From an uncultured Rikenellaceae bacterium (GTDB lineage: Bacteria; Bacteroidota; Bacteroidia; Bacteroidales; Rikenellaceae), in the NCBI GenBank assembly GCA_947038405.1, contig CAMQVY010000014.1, positions 1 through 50,855 of the forward strand: a stretch of DNA of 50,855 nucleotides. Reading direction: 5' to 3'. Below are positions 42,186 through 50,015 of this stretch, in pieces. Under the pieces are notes generated by a model that did no database searches, had not been told where the DNA came from, and saw only the letters and a program-made list of their open reading frames with translations. The number at the start of each line of letters is the position of its first letter. Positions within the stretch are counted from its first letter, which is position 1. A program made the translations under genes and the position numbers.

Positions 42186-43721
42186 ATGGTAAAACTAAGA
42201 GTGAGCATCATATTGATGCTATGTTTCTTCTTCTCGTGTACGGAGGATGAATTTATTGACCCCAAAATTAAAGTTAATTTTTCGGAAATTCAAGTGAGTG
42301 GAAATGGTGAACTTAGAGAATTAAATCTCGAAATATCTAGTAAAGAGATTCTCAAATTTAACAGCGACGTTAATTGGATGACAATCGTAGATAAAGTTAA
42401 GTCTACTAAATCTGAAACTAATAAGTCATATTTTATAAAAATAGAAAAAAATGCAACTGACACAGTACGTCAAGGAAATATTAAGATTAACTTAGGTAAT
42501 ACAACCGAGAGCATTAAGGTAACTCAAGCTATTGCAATAGATGATGAATCAGATAAGGATACTGAGACTGGTCCTGAACCACCGTCAGACAAAATACCTG
42601 AGCCAGGTCTAAAGGAAGTTAAGCTTACTTTGAGTAATATTTCGGCCATATTTCCTAATACAGGAGGTAAAGTTTCTTGTTATGTTGACAGCGATACAGA
42701 TTGGAATGTAGCTTTAGAGAGCGAAGGCGATTGGTGTAGTTTTGAGACGGCATTAACTAGTGGTAATGGCAGTGGTGTAATAGTTTTTACGGCTGAGAGC
42801 AATCCATTACATACACGTAGAGAGGCTACATTGAAAGTCGCAACAAAAAATGTTGATGAGATTAAAATTGAACAGACACTAACAATCTATCAAGAGGCAC
42901 TTTCTGATGTATTTATACTGTCAACGAATGAACTGACTATTGGTAAGGTGATAGATAGCAAAACTAGCTTTACTATTGAATCGTCATTTGATTGGACTTT
43001 GAACACACAGGCAAAATGGTTTTCTATTAATATTATAGAGCCACCCCTTAAAAATTCAATTAAAACAATCGAACTTACCGTTAATGAGGAGAACACTACT
43101 GGTGCTATTAGAGAAGAGGTTATCTTTGTAATGAACGGTGAAAAAGAACTTGCTCAAGTAAAAATATCTCAAAATGCAGATGAATTAATCTATTTTGTTT
43201 ATAATGGAGAGAATGTACGTGTTAGTACTTACCAGCCTAATGATGGCTCGATAGAGGGTATATTTGATGGTGATGTATCTACATATTTCACATCAAATTG
43301 GGCTGGATATGTAATTGCAGTACCTCAATGGATTGTTGTTGACCTCGGAGAAGGAAACGAAGCCAATCATGTTAGTTTCAAATATACAACAAGAGATCGA
43401 AGTAGTACTACATATACTCCAAGTAAGATAAAAATTGAAGCAACGACTCAAGATGCAACTAGTCATGTATGGGCTCAAGAAGGAGATGAGTACACAGACT
43501 CTGATAGAACATGGACAACATTAAGTACATACGAAGGCGATGTTTATTGTCCAAAAGGAAACGCTATAGAGTCTCCTTTATTGTCGGGAACTAGTGATGT
43601 AAAGTGTAGATACTGGAGATTTTATGTTGACCAAGCAATCCAAAGTCCATCGTATGTAGAAACATATCCAAATTCTTTTTGTTTTAATATTTCTGAACTG
43701 AAAGTTGTGACTCATAAATAA
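42186..43721 (+). CDS. BACON-discoidin surface lipoprotein
   Basis: 511 residues. Signal MVKLRVSIILMLCFFFSC with lipobox Cys18. Three BACON-type beta domains follow, ending in the recurrent Q-strand: about 30-115 (VNFSEIQVSG to SIKVTQ), about 145-235 (SNISAIFPNTGGKVSCYVDS to TLTIYQ) and about 238-330 (LSTNELTIGKVIDSKTSFTI to QVKISQ). The last ~170 residues form an F5/8-type C (discoidin) domain (IEGIFDGDVSTYFTSNWAGY, WIVVDLGEG, WRFYVDQAI). BACON domains are thought to bind glycans or mucin and discoidin domains to bind carbohydrate; there is no catalytic domain. It is followed 78 bases later by another BACON-like lipoprotein on the same strand and the two are probably one unit. Confidence 0.85.
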   Translation: MVKLRVSIILMLCFFFSCTEDEFIDPKIKVNFSEIQVSGNGELRELNLEISSKEILKFNSDVNWMTIVDKVKSTKSETNKSYFIKIEKNATDTVRQGNIKINLGNTTESIKVTQAIAIDDESDKDTETGPEPPSDKIPEPGLKEVKLTLSNISAIFPNTGGKVSCYVDSDTDWNVALESEGDWCSFETALTSGNGSGVIVFTAESNPLHTRREATLKVATKNVDEIKIEQTLTIYQEALSDVFILSTNELTIGKVIDSKTSFTIESSFDWTLNTQAKWFSINIIEPPLKNSIKTIELTVNEENTTGAIREEVIFVMNGEKELAQVKISQNADELIYFVYNGENVRVSTYQPNDGSIEGIFDGDVSTYFTSNWAGYVIAVPQWIVVDLGEGNEANHVSFKYTTRDRSSTTYTPSKIKIEATTQDATSHVWAQEGDEYTDSDRTWTTLSTYEGDVYCPKGNAIESPLLSGTSDVKCRYWRFYVDQAIQSPSYVETYPNSFCFNISELKVVTHK

Positions 43722-43799
43722 CACACTGTCCAGTATAAACAAATAAAGCAAATTACAATATAGTATAAAATACTATGTGAAAATTAAATATATAATAAA

Positions 43800-45392
43800 A
43801 TGAAAAAATTAATATTATTATTTTTTATAGGAATACTATCATCTTGTTCAGCAGACATAGTTGATTTGGGTGATATGAATATTGATCAAAAGATATCTAG
43901 TGAACAATCTATTTTGTGGGACACTGACGCGTTAGAGTACGAACCTCGTGAAAATGCAAATTGGACAGTAGCTACAAAAGAGACTTGGATCACTTTCGCT
44001 TCAAATAAAGGTGAAGCAAAAGCGAATATCTCAGTTAATATTGATATAAAATCAAAAGTTGATGAGGGCATATTTACTATTACATACAGCAATGGTACAA
44101 TCGAAAATATCAAAGTAAAGAGAGAGAGTAGTGATAAAGTAATACATAGTAAAAAATCTATTCTATGGGATGTTGATACATTTGAGTACACACCTCGTGA
44201 AAGTTCTGATTGGGTAGTTACAACTAAGGATACATGGATAACTTTTACTGCCGATAAAGGTGTAGCCAAAAGTTTAATAACTGTAAATATTGACATCAAT
44301 ACAGATGCTAAAGATGGTCAATTTACCATTGCATATAATAATGGTACAGTAGAGACGGTTGACATTAAAATTATAAAGAAAGATGAAGTAGAGCCACCTG
44401 TTGTAGATAGGCCATCTCGTGACGTAGTTGTTATGCAGATTAATGTTTGGCAAGAAGGAACTTCCGTTTCTGGAGGATACAACGCGATCGTAAATGAGAT
44501 ATCACATCACAATCCTGATTTTATTACACTTAGTGAAGTTAGAAATTATGGTGGAGTAGATTTTACTGCAAAATTAATCGAAGATCTAGCTAAAAAGGGC
44601 AAAGTATATTACTCTCAAAGAAGTGACGATACTGGTTTACTATCTAAATATCCAATCTCATCATTTGAAACAATATTCCCTTTAGCTAATGATTGTGGCT
44701 CTATATATAAGTTAATTTCTGAGGTAGACGGGGTAAAGTTTGCCGTATATACAGCTCACTTAGATTATAAAAATTATGCATCATTCCTTCCTAGGGGATA
44801 TGACGGTGCATCATTCCAACCTATCGCTGCACCTGTTGTTGATCTTAAAGCAATTAAAGAACAGAACTTAAAATCAATGCGCGATGATGCTATTAAACTC
44901 TTTATTGCTGATGCAAAAAAAGAGAATGAAGCTGGATCGATTGTAATTGTAGGTGGTGACTTCAATGAGCCATCTCACCTAGACTGGACGGTTGAAACCA
45001 AAGATTTATATGACCATAATGGGGTTGTATATCATTGGGACGTCTCTATGATGTTGCAAAATGCTGGTTATATTGATAGTTATCGCGAACTATATAAGTC
45101 TGCGGTAACTCATCCTGGATTTACATACCCGTCAGATAATGTTGATATCGATAATGTGGGTCAATTGTCTTGGGCTCCAAAAGCAGATGAAAGAGATCGC
45201 ATTGATTTTATCTATTACTATCCAAATATAAAATTATCACTACTTAATTCTAATGTTTATGGTCCTAGTGGATCAGTAGTAAAGCACAAGAGAATTGAGG
45301 AGCCTGGAGAAGATACATTTATATCACCACTAGATGTTTGGCCAACAGACCACAAGGGGTTGATTTCGACTTTCAAGTTATATTTAGATTAA
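43800..45392 (+). CDS. Lipoprotein with BACON-like repeats and endonuclease/exonuclease/phosphatase domain
   Basis: 530 residues. Signal MKKLILLFFIGILSSCSA with lipobox Cys16. Residues about 30-105 and 117-190 are a tandem BACON-like pair of near-identical design (SILWDTDALEYEPRENANWT and SILWDVDTFEYTPRESSDWV, each with TWITF). An EEP domain (DNase I/sphingomyelinase fold) fills the rest: Asn in VVMQINVW, Glu in FITLSEVRN, Asp and Asn in IVGGDFNEPS, Asp in ERDRIDFIYY, and Asp-His in VWPTDHKGL. All key metal and catalytic positions of the fold are present, so it is likely active. Possible substrates are DNA, sphingomyelin or inositol phosphates; the sequence does not decide. It would act at the cell surface. 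Confidence 0.83.
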   Translation: MKKLILLFFIGILSSCSADIVDLGDMNIDQKISSEQSILWDTDALEYEPRENANWTVATKETWITFASNKGEAKANISVNIDIKSKVDEGIFTITYSNGTIENIKVKRESSDKVIHSKKSILWDVDTFEYTPRESSDWVVTTKDTWITFTADKGVAKSLITVNIDINTDAKDGQFTIAYNNGTVETVDIKIIKKDEVEPPVVDRPSRDVVVMQINVWQEGTSVSGGYNAIVNEISHHNPDFITLSEVRNYGGVDFTAKLIEDLAKKGKVYYSQRSDDTGLLSKYPISSFETIFPLANDCGSIYKLISEVDGVKFAVYTAHLDYKNYASFLPRGYDGASFQPIAAPVVDLKAIKEQNLKSMRDDAIKLFIADAKKENEAGSIVIVGGDFNEPSHLDWTVETKDLYDHNGVVYHWDVSMMLQNAGYIDSYRELYKSAVTHPGFTYPSDNVDIDNVGQLSWAPKADERDRIDFIYYYPNIKLSLLNSNVYGPSGSVVKHKRIEEPGEDTFISPLDVWPTDHKGLISTFKLYLD

Positions 45393-45429
45393 TTAGATAC
45401 AACCTATTAGTTGTATAAGATATATGATA

Positions 45430-45471
45430 GATAGGCACAAGATTCAATAATTATTGGATCTTGTGCCTATC
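45430..45471. terminator. Bidirectional terminator, 21-bp stem
   Basis: The palindrome 45430-45471 (outer GATAGGCACAAGAT) pairs over 21 bp with one G-U pair and almost no loop. It lies between the convergent EEP lipoprotein (plus) and GNAT (minus) genes. Confidence 0.88.
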
Positions 45472-45477
45472 TTATTC

Positions 45478-45915
45478 TCAATCATTATGTATTTTCAATT
45501 TATATACATTTGTTTCATACTGTTTGAATCCTAGTGATTTGTATAGACCATTAGCAGCAATTCTCTTCGGATTTGTAGTGAGTGATACGTTTTGAATACC
45601 TTTGGCTCTAAAATATTTTATCGCCATCTCAAGCATCGTACGACCTAATCCTCTGCCACGATATAAATTATCTATTACAACATCTTCTATCCATGCCTTT
45701 GCTCCACTAGGCGTGTTATACTCGCCAACAGATATCATTCCAATATAATTATCTTCTGTGTCAATTAAGAGGAGGAGTTGTGAGTTTGGAGAGTTAATTA
45801 TTATATTAATATAATCTTCCGATACAGGTTTACATTCGCTTGAAAGTTGTACAAGTAATTTATTAACGAAAACGAAAACCTTATCTTCGCACTTTTCAAC
45901 AACGATTAATCTCAT
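45478..45915 (-). CDS. GNAT family N-acetyltransferase
   Basis: About 145 residues from the ATG at 45915 (MRLIVVEKCEDKVFVF). The frame continues 13 codons upstream to 45954, but that would run through a terminator hairpin. The acetyl-CoA site is clear: VIDNLYRGRGLGRTMLEMAI (Q/R-x-x-G-x-G/A pattern), preceded by the strand GAKAWIEDVVID and followed by AKGIQNVSLTTNPKRIAANG with LYKSLGFKQYE. These enzymes acetylate an amine on a small molecule, peptide or protein; the target is unknown. It lies downstream of the glycosylase-like gene on the same strand, separated by a hairpin. Confidence 0.85.
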   Translation of the reverse strand: MRLIVVEKCEDKVFVFVNKLLVQLSSECKPVSEDYINIIINSPNSQLLLLIDTEDNYIGMISVGEYNTPSGAKAWIEDVVIDNLYRGRGLGRTMLEMAIKYFRAKGIQNVSLTTNPKRIAANGLYKSLGFKQYETNVYKLKIHND

Positions 45916-45941
45916 ATTTTTGATTTTTTTCAACTCATTAA

Positions 45942-45976
45942 AGAGCCCTACCACATGTATGCTGTGATAGGGCTCT
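45942..45976 (-). terminator. Hairpin between the glycosylase-like and GNAT genes
   Basis: A 14-bp stem (AGAGCCCTACCACA at 45942-45955 with TGTGATAGGGCTCT at 45963-45976) has one C-A mismatch. The minus-strand U-tract is poor (TTTAATG), so it may be a partial terminator. Confidence 0.65.
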
Positions 45977-46005
45977 CTATTAATATATGTACTTACAGTT
46001 AAGAA

Positions 46006-46767
46006 TTAGAATCTCAACTTGATATCATTAACTATTTTATTAAATCTACCTACAATTTTATCCTTTTTTGCTCTTGCAGAAGGATGAGTCATCCACTTCA
46101 CAATTACTTTTGATGAATCAAGTTTCTCTAGTAAAATCTTCTTATTATTAGAAATCTCACTCTCTCCCATAAAAACAATAATATCTGGAGCTAATATCTC
46201 TATTTCCTTACAGAAAAGCTCAATCTCCTCCTCCTTGTTATACCAGCCTCTATTCTTAACACCAGATCTGCGGTCTCTTCCCACTGTAACAAACTTATGC
46301 ACATTTGAGAATGCTACATAATCCAGAACCTCTGGAGGTAAAATCTCGCAAATGTCTTCGCTCTTTAAAACATTCTTAATCTCTCGGTTCTCGTGCATCA
46401 TCAGCTCTACATAGGCATTATTCCAAGACTTATTATCTTTTAATATGCCAAGTGAAATTGTATATATAGCTCCAATTAATTGATGATGATCTAAGACACT
46501 AGGTCGTCTAACTGCACTTCTACGTGTTTCAAGATTATCATATGTGTTTTGGTCAGCCAACTCATCAGTACCCATATCTGATCCAAAGAATAATATTTTT
46601 TTCTTTGCATTTAGATATTGTGTCCCAATATATGGGTATCCAGAAAATCTTATTTTATCTTTTAAATCATCTTCTACCTTACCAAGTATTCCTGTATTGT
46701 GGTCTATTTCAACAGAATCAAAGAATAACTTATATTGATCCTCTATTTTTGTTTCTAATGTTTTCAT
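46006..46767 (-). CDS. Uracil-DNA-glycosylase-like hypothetical protein
   Basis: 253 residues from the ATG at 46767 (MKTLETKIEDQYKLFFDSVE). The upstream extension to 46833 would start before the promoter, so it is not used. The protein has motifs reminiscent of the UDG superfamily: ILFFGSDMGTDEL (GxDxG-like motif I), a strand with LAPDIIVFMGES, and WMTHPSARAKKD (HPS motif). The assignment is from these motifs only and the catalytic Asp is not certain. There is no signal peptide, so it is cytosolic. Residues 75-160 are charged and helical. It lies divergent to an AraC regulator. If real, it may act in base-excision repair or as a related nucleotide-binding protein. Confidence 0.55.
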   Translation of the reverse strand: MKTLETKIEDQYKLFFDSVEIDHNTGILGKVEDDLKDKIRFSGYPYIGTQYLNAKKKILFFGSDMGTDELADQNTYDNLETRRSAVRRPSVLDHHQLIGAIYTISLGILKDNKSWNNAYVELMMHENREIKNVLKSEDICEILPPEVLDYVAFSNVHKFVTVGRDRRSGVKNRGWYNKEEEIELFCKEIEILAPDIIVFMGESEISNNKKILLEKLDSSKVIVKWMTHPSARAKKDKIVGRFNKIVNDIKLRF

Positions 46768-46800
46768 TGTCTTATTTGTTTTTACAACTTTATTAAGTTG

Positions 46801-46808
46801 CAAAGATA
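46801..46808 (-). promoter_or_regulatory. -7 box for the glycosylase-like gene
   Basis: TATCTTTG on the minus strand matches TAnnTTTG, 33 bases before the ATG at 46767. It supports that start over the longer frame. Confidence 0.5.
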
Positions 46809-46901
46809 GCAAAAACATACTAAACTTACGCATAAGTTATATTATCTTATTGAGTAAGGCTATATTACACCTTTTACTCCAACTCAATATAAGTATGAAA
46901 A

Positions 46902-46930
46902 TTGATTATTCAAAAAAATAACTAACTTTG
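46902..46930 (+). promoter_or_regulatory. Promoter of the AraC regulator gene
   Basis: TTG at 46902-46904, 18-base spacer, TAACTTTG at 46923-46930, matching the Bacteroidetes pattern. The start codon 46975 is 44 bases downstream. Confidence 0.5.
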
Positions 46931-46974
46931 TAAGAATGAATATTGCGAGCTAAATAGATAAATTAAGATGTCTA

Positions 46975-47886
46975 ATGAAGCAAATGCATAATTCTATGAA
47001 TAAACACTACACTGATATTATGAAGGTACAAACCAACACATTGAAAGAGTTTATAAAAGATAATAAAGGTGAAAGCTTTACTATTGAAAATATAGGTTTA
47101 AACTCAGCATCGACCCTACATCGACATGACTTCTACCAAATAATAATTTTGAGAGAGGGACATGGGGTGCATTTGATAGACTTTGAACATTATGAGATGA
47201 ATGCACCATGCGTATGCTTGGTATTTCCACAACAGATACACAAGATGACACTTTCAGACGATGCTCAGGGCGAGATTATAATGTTTGATGATACTATATT
47301 CTGCTCGGCAATACTTGCCAATGAACTAAAAGAGTATAATGTCGATCTACAAAAAAGGATAAATTTTGTTGACTTTAAAGATAACTTATCTAGCTTCGAG
47401 GATATACATAGTGTAGTTGGGCATATTAAATCTATGCAGATAGATTTGAATGTGATTAGAAGAATGCAGATAAAGTTTTTTATAAAGATCATCATCTTCA
47501 AAATCATCGGTGCAGCCTCTAACCACGCCTTTGTGGGGACAAAAAATCGTGAGTTCGACATATACATGGATTTCCGCCGATTGGTAGATGAAGAATTTGA
47601 ACAAAATAGAAAGGTTGAATTTTATTGTGAGAAGTTAAATGTATCAGCTAAGAAGTTGAACTCCGTATGCAAACAGTATGCTCACAATACGGCACTATAT
47701 ATTATTCACGAGAGGTTATCGACAGAGATAAAGAAAATTTTTGTATTCGACGATATTAGCCTCAAAGAGATAGCATATAAATTAGGTTTTGACTCACAGT
47801 CTGCTCTAAACAAATACATAGCATCTAAATTTGGACAGACACCTTCAGAACTAAAACGAGAAGTTATGAATAGTTTTGAATCTTAA
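46975..47886 (+). CDS. AraC-family transcriptional regulator (cupin type)
   Basis: 303 residues from 46975; Met at residue 8 (46996) or 16 is an equally possible start. The N-terminal half is a cupin-like ligand domain (STLHRHDFYQIIILREGHGV, CLVFPQQIHKM), followed by a helical linker. The C-terminal domain (about 200-300) is a double helix-turn-helix: VEFYCEKLNVSAKKLNSVCK and DISLKEIAYKLGFDSQSALN, then FGQTPSELKR. The gene lies 215 bases upstream of an iron-dependent alcohol dehydrogenase gene in the same direction, so it probably controls that gene; the inducer (for example an aldehyde or sugar) is unknown. Confidence 0.88.
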   Translation: MKQMHNSMNKHYTDIMKVQTNTLKEFIKDNKGESFTIENIGLNSASTLHRHDFYQIIILREGHGVHLIDFEHYEMNAPCVCLVFPQQIHKMTLSDDAQGEIIMFDDTIFCSAILANELKEYNVDLQKRINFVDFKDNLSSFEDIHSVVGHIKSMQIDLNVIRRMQIKFFIKIIIFKIIGAASNHAFVGTKNREFDIYMDFRRLVDEEFEQNRKVEFYCEKLNVSAKKLNSVCKQYAHNTALYIIHERLSTEIKKIFVFDDISLKEIAYKLGFDSQSALNKYIASKFGQTPSELKREVMNSFES

Positions 47887-48057
47887 TATTTCACACCATT
47901 AAATCCAATATATTAGAGAGGGGATATTGAACGAAATAGTGATTAACATACATATTTTCATATATAATTCACCCTTTACCCTAATATTTCAACCCATATA
48001 TGTTGTTTTTATAAGCTAAAGGCGCAATTTTATAAGGGCTTCGAGAGGGGTTGCCTA

Positions 48058-48065
48058 TACCTTTG
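48058..48065 (+). promoter_or_regulatory. -7 box for the alcohol dehydrogenase gene
   Basis: TACCTTTG matches TAnnTTTG, 36 bases before the ATG at 48102. No TTG at the -33 position, as expected for an activator-dependent promoter. Confidence 0.5.
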
Positions 48066-48101
48066 TAACATAATTTTAAATTAACTAAAAAAAATATAAT
48101 T

Positions 48102-49253
48102 ATGGCAAAGTTATTTCAGGCAGGCGAACTGCATCATGGATTAGGTTCTCTTGCAGAACTTAAAAATATCAAAGGTAAAAAAGCAATTATCGTAATTGGC
48201 GGTAAATCAGTTAAGGAGAATGGAGTTTTGGCACGTGTCGAGACTATTCTTGATGAGGCAAACATCGAACACACAGTTTTTAGCGGTGTTGAGCCAGACC
48301 CTTCAATTATTACTGTACGCAAAGGAGCTAAAGCATTCGAAGAGTTTAACCCAGATTGGATTATCGGCTTAGGTGGTTGTTCGGCAATTGATGCTGCAAA
48401 GGCTATGTGGGCTATTTACGAGCACCCAACGCTTACTTTCGACCAAATGATAAAGGTTGCAGGTATCCCTCCATTACGCAACAAAGCACGTTTTGTTGCT
48501 ATCCCATCAACAAGCGGTACTGGTACAGAGATTACAGCTCTTGCTGTTATTACTGATACAGAAAAGGGTGTTAAGTATCCATTAGTATCACATGAGCTAC
48601 TTCCAGATCTATCAATCGTTGATGGTGAGTTATGTGAAACAATGCCTAAAAACGTAACAGCGAATACAGGTATTGATGCGCTAACACATTGTGTTGAAGC
48701 TTACGTATCTAACATCGATGACAACTACGCTGATGCACTATCTAAAGGTGGTATTGAATTAGTATTCAAAAATCTTGAGACAGCTTACAACAACCCATCT
48801 GATCTTACTGCAAGACAAAATATGCACGATGCATCATGTCTAGGTGGTTTTGCATTTACAAATGTATGGTTGGGTATTGTTCACTCTTTGGCTCACCAAA
48901 TTGGAGGTGTATTTGGAGTTCCTCACGGTTGTGCTAATGCTATCGCATTACCAAACGTTATCCGCTTCAATGCTACGGCAACAGATAAGTATCAAGATCT
49001 AGCTCGTCTAGTAGGTAAGAATACTGCTGAGGAATTTGCAGCTGAAATCGAAACTCTAAGAGCAAATGTTAATGTTCCTGCTTCATTGAAGGAGTATGGT
49101 ATCTCGGAGCAAGATTGGAAAAAAAATGTAAAAGAGATGGCGCAACACGCAATAGCTGATCCTTGTACTAGCTTCAATCCACGAGTATTGGATGTTGTAG
49201 AGATGGAGAAAATCCTTAACGCATGTTACTACGGCGAGAAGGTAAACTTCTAA
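48102..49253 (+). CDS. Iron-containing alcohol dehydrogenase
   Basis: 383 residues, full length for the family. The NAD(P) site is GGKSVKENG and GLGGCSAIDAAKAMW; IPSTSGTGTEITALAVITD is the family signature. Likely metal ligands are Asp192, His196 (GIDALTHCVEAY), His261 (VHSLAHQIGG) and His275 (GVPHGCANA). Enzymes of this type reduce aldehydes (lactaldehyde, acetaldehyde, butanal) or oxidise the alcohols; substrate choice cannot be read from the sequence. The gene follows an AraC regulator and ends before a terminator. Its codon use looks more GC-rich and regular than that of its neighbours, consistent with high expression. The name fucO, adhB or yqhD is not assignable. Confidence 0.92.
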   Translation: MAKLFQAGELHHGLGSLAELKNIKGKKAIIVIGGKSVKENGVLARVETILDEANIEHTVFSGVEPDPSIITVRKGAKAFEEFNPDWIIGLGGCSAIDAAKAMWAIYEHPTLTFDQMIKVAGIPPLRNKARFVAIPSTSGTGTEITALAVITDTEKGVKYPLVSHELLPDLSIVDGELCETMPKNVTANTGIDALTHCVEAYVSNIDDNYADALSKGGIELVFKNLETAYNNPSDLTARQNMHDASCLGGFAFTNVWLGIVHSLAHQIGGVFGVPHGCANAIALPNVIRFNATATDKYQDLARLVGKNTAEEFAAEIETLRANVNVPASLKEYGISEQDWKKNVKEMAQHAIADPCTSFNPRVLDVVEMEKILNACYYGEKVNF

Positions 49254-49292
49254 GCTATATAAATAAATGTAATACAGAGATTTTTCTCTAAC

Positions 49293-49338
49293 GAATTATC
49301 CTCCAAGAGTTTTAACATAACTTTTGGAGGATAATTTA
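49293..49338. terminator. Terminator between alcohol dehydrogenase and lipocalin genes
   Basis: An 18-bp stem (AATTATCCTCCAAGAGTT at 49293-49310 with 49318-49335) has one G-U pair and a 7-base loop. T-rich flanks follow. It serves the convergent genes in both directions. Confidence 0.85.
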
Positions 49339-49375
49339 TTTTACAAACAGTCTATCTCTTAAATCAATTACTATT

Positions 49376-49909
49376 TCAATCAGCTGTATTTTGCTCTACA
49401 AATACAAAATTCGATGTGTTATACCCTCTCGCCTTAGCTTTTTGTATTAACATATCTAAAGTCTCTTGAGCCATTTGCGGTGTTCGGCTAAGTATCCACA
49501 AATATTTATCACTAGAACTTCCAATAAGAGCATAGCTATAACCATTATCATCAAGCTCTAAGATATTATACTGCTCATAAAATGACCAGAAAAAAGAGAC
49601 CTTCAGCTGACCTGGAGATTTAGGATTAGGTTGTTTTGCTTTCCCTTTTGCAACATCCAGTTCTCCATCAAGAGAGCCATCATAGCCACTATTTATAACT
49701 AAAATAGTACCATCATCATTCAATGAGTAGTATGTAGTAACACCTACTTTACCTCGTTCAAATTTATGGTCGAAACGTGCAATTTCATACCACTTACCCA
49801 TATACCGTTCTATGTCTAGTTTTTTAACCGTAGTCTTATCTACCCTACTACTACAAATCCCAACAAATGGCAATACTATTGCAAAAAAAATTAATTGAAT
49901 TGTTCTCAT
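49376..49909 (-). CDS. blc: Lipocalin (Blc-like), probable lipoprotein
   Basis: 177 residues. Signal MRTIQLIFFAIVLPFVGICS has a possible lipobox Cys19 (VGIC). The lipocalin motif YMGKWYEIARFDHKFERG (G-x-W) is clear, with the second signature in the strand region KVSFFWSFYEQYNILELDDN and YLWILSRTP near the C-terminus. Bacterial Blc-type lipocalins are outer-membrane lipoproteins that bind fatty acids or lysophospholipids and help in envelope stress. Length and all strands fit. It is monocistronic as far as can be seen. Confidence 0.9.
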   Translation of the reverse strand: MRTIQLIFFAIVLPFVGICSSRVDKTTVKKLDIERYMGKWYEIARFDHKFERGKVGVTTYYSLNDDGTILVINSGYDGSLDGELDVAKGKAKQPNPKSPGQLKVSFFWSFYEQYNILELDDNGYSYALIGSSSDKYLWILSRTPQMAQETLDMLIQKAKARGYNTSNFVFVEQNTAD

Positions 49910-50015
49910 AGATTATTATTATTTTTTAAATTTATACGAGCAAATTTTATGCCTAATTTCAGTATAAATAGATATTTTTACTAACAAAATAATAATCTTA
50001 AAATTCAATTACCTG

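Noticed and set aside
47265-47604. Antisense open frames inside the AraC gene and similar shadows in other genes
   Set aside because: They lie wholly within well-supported genes on the other strand and show no domain or start signals.
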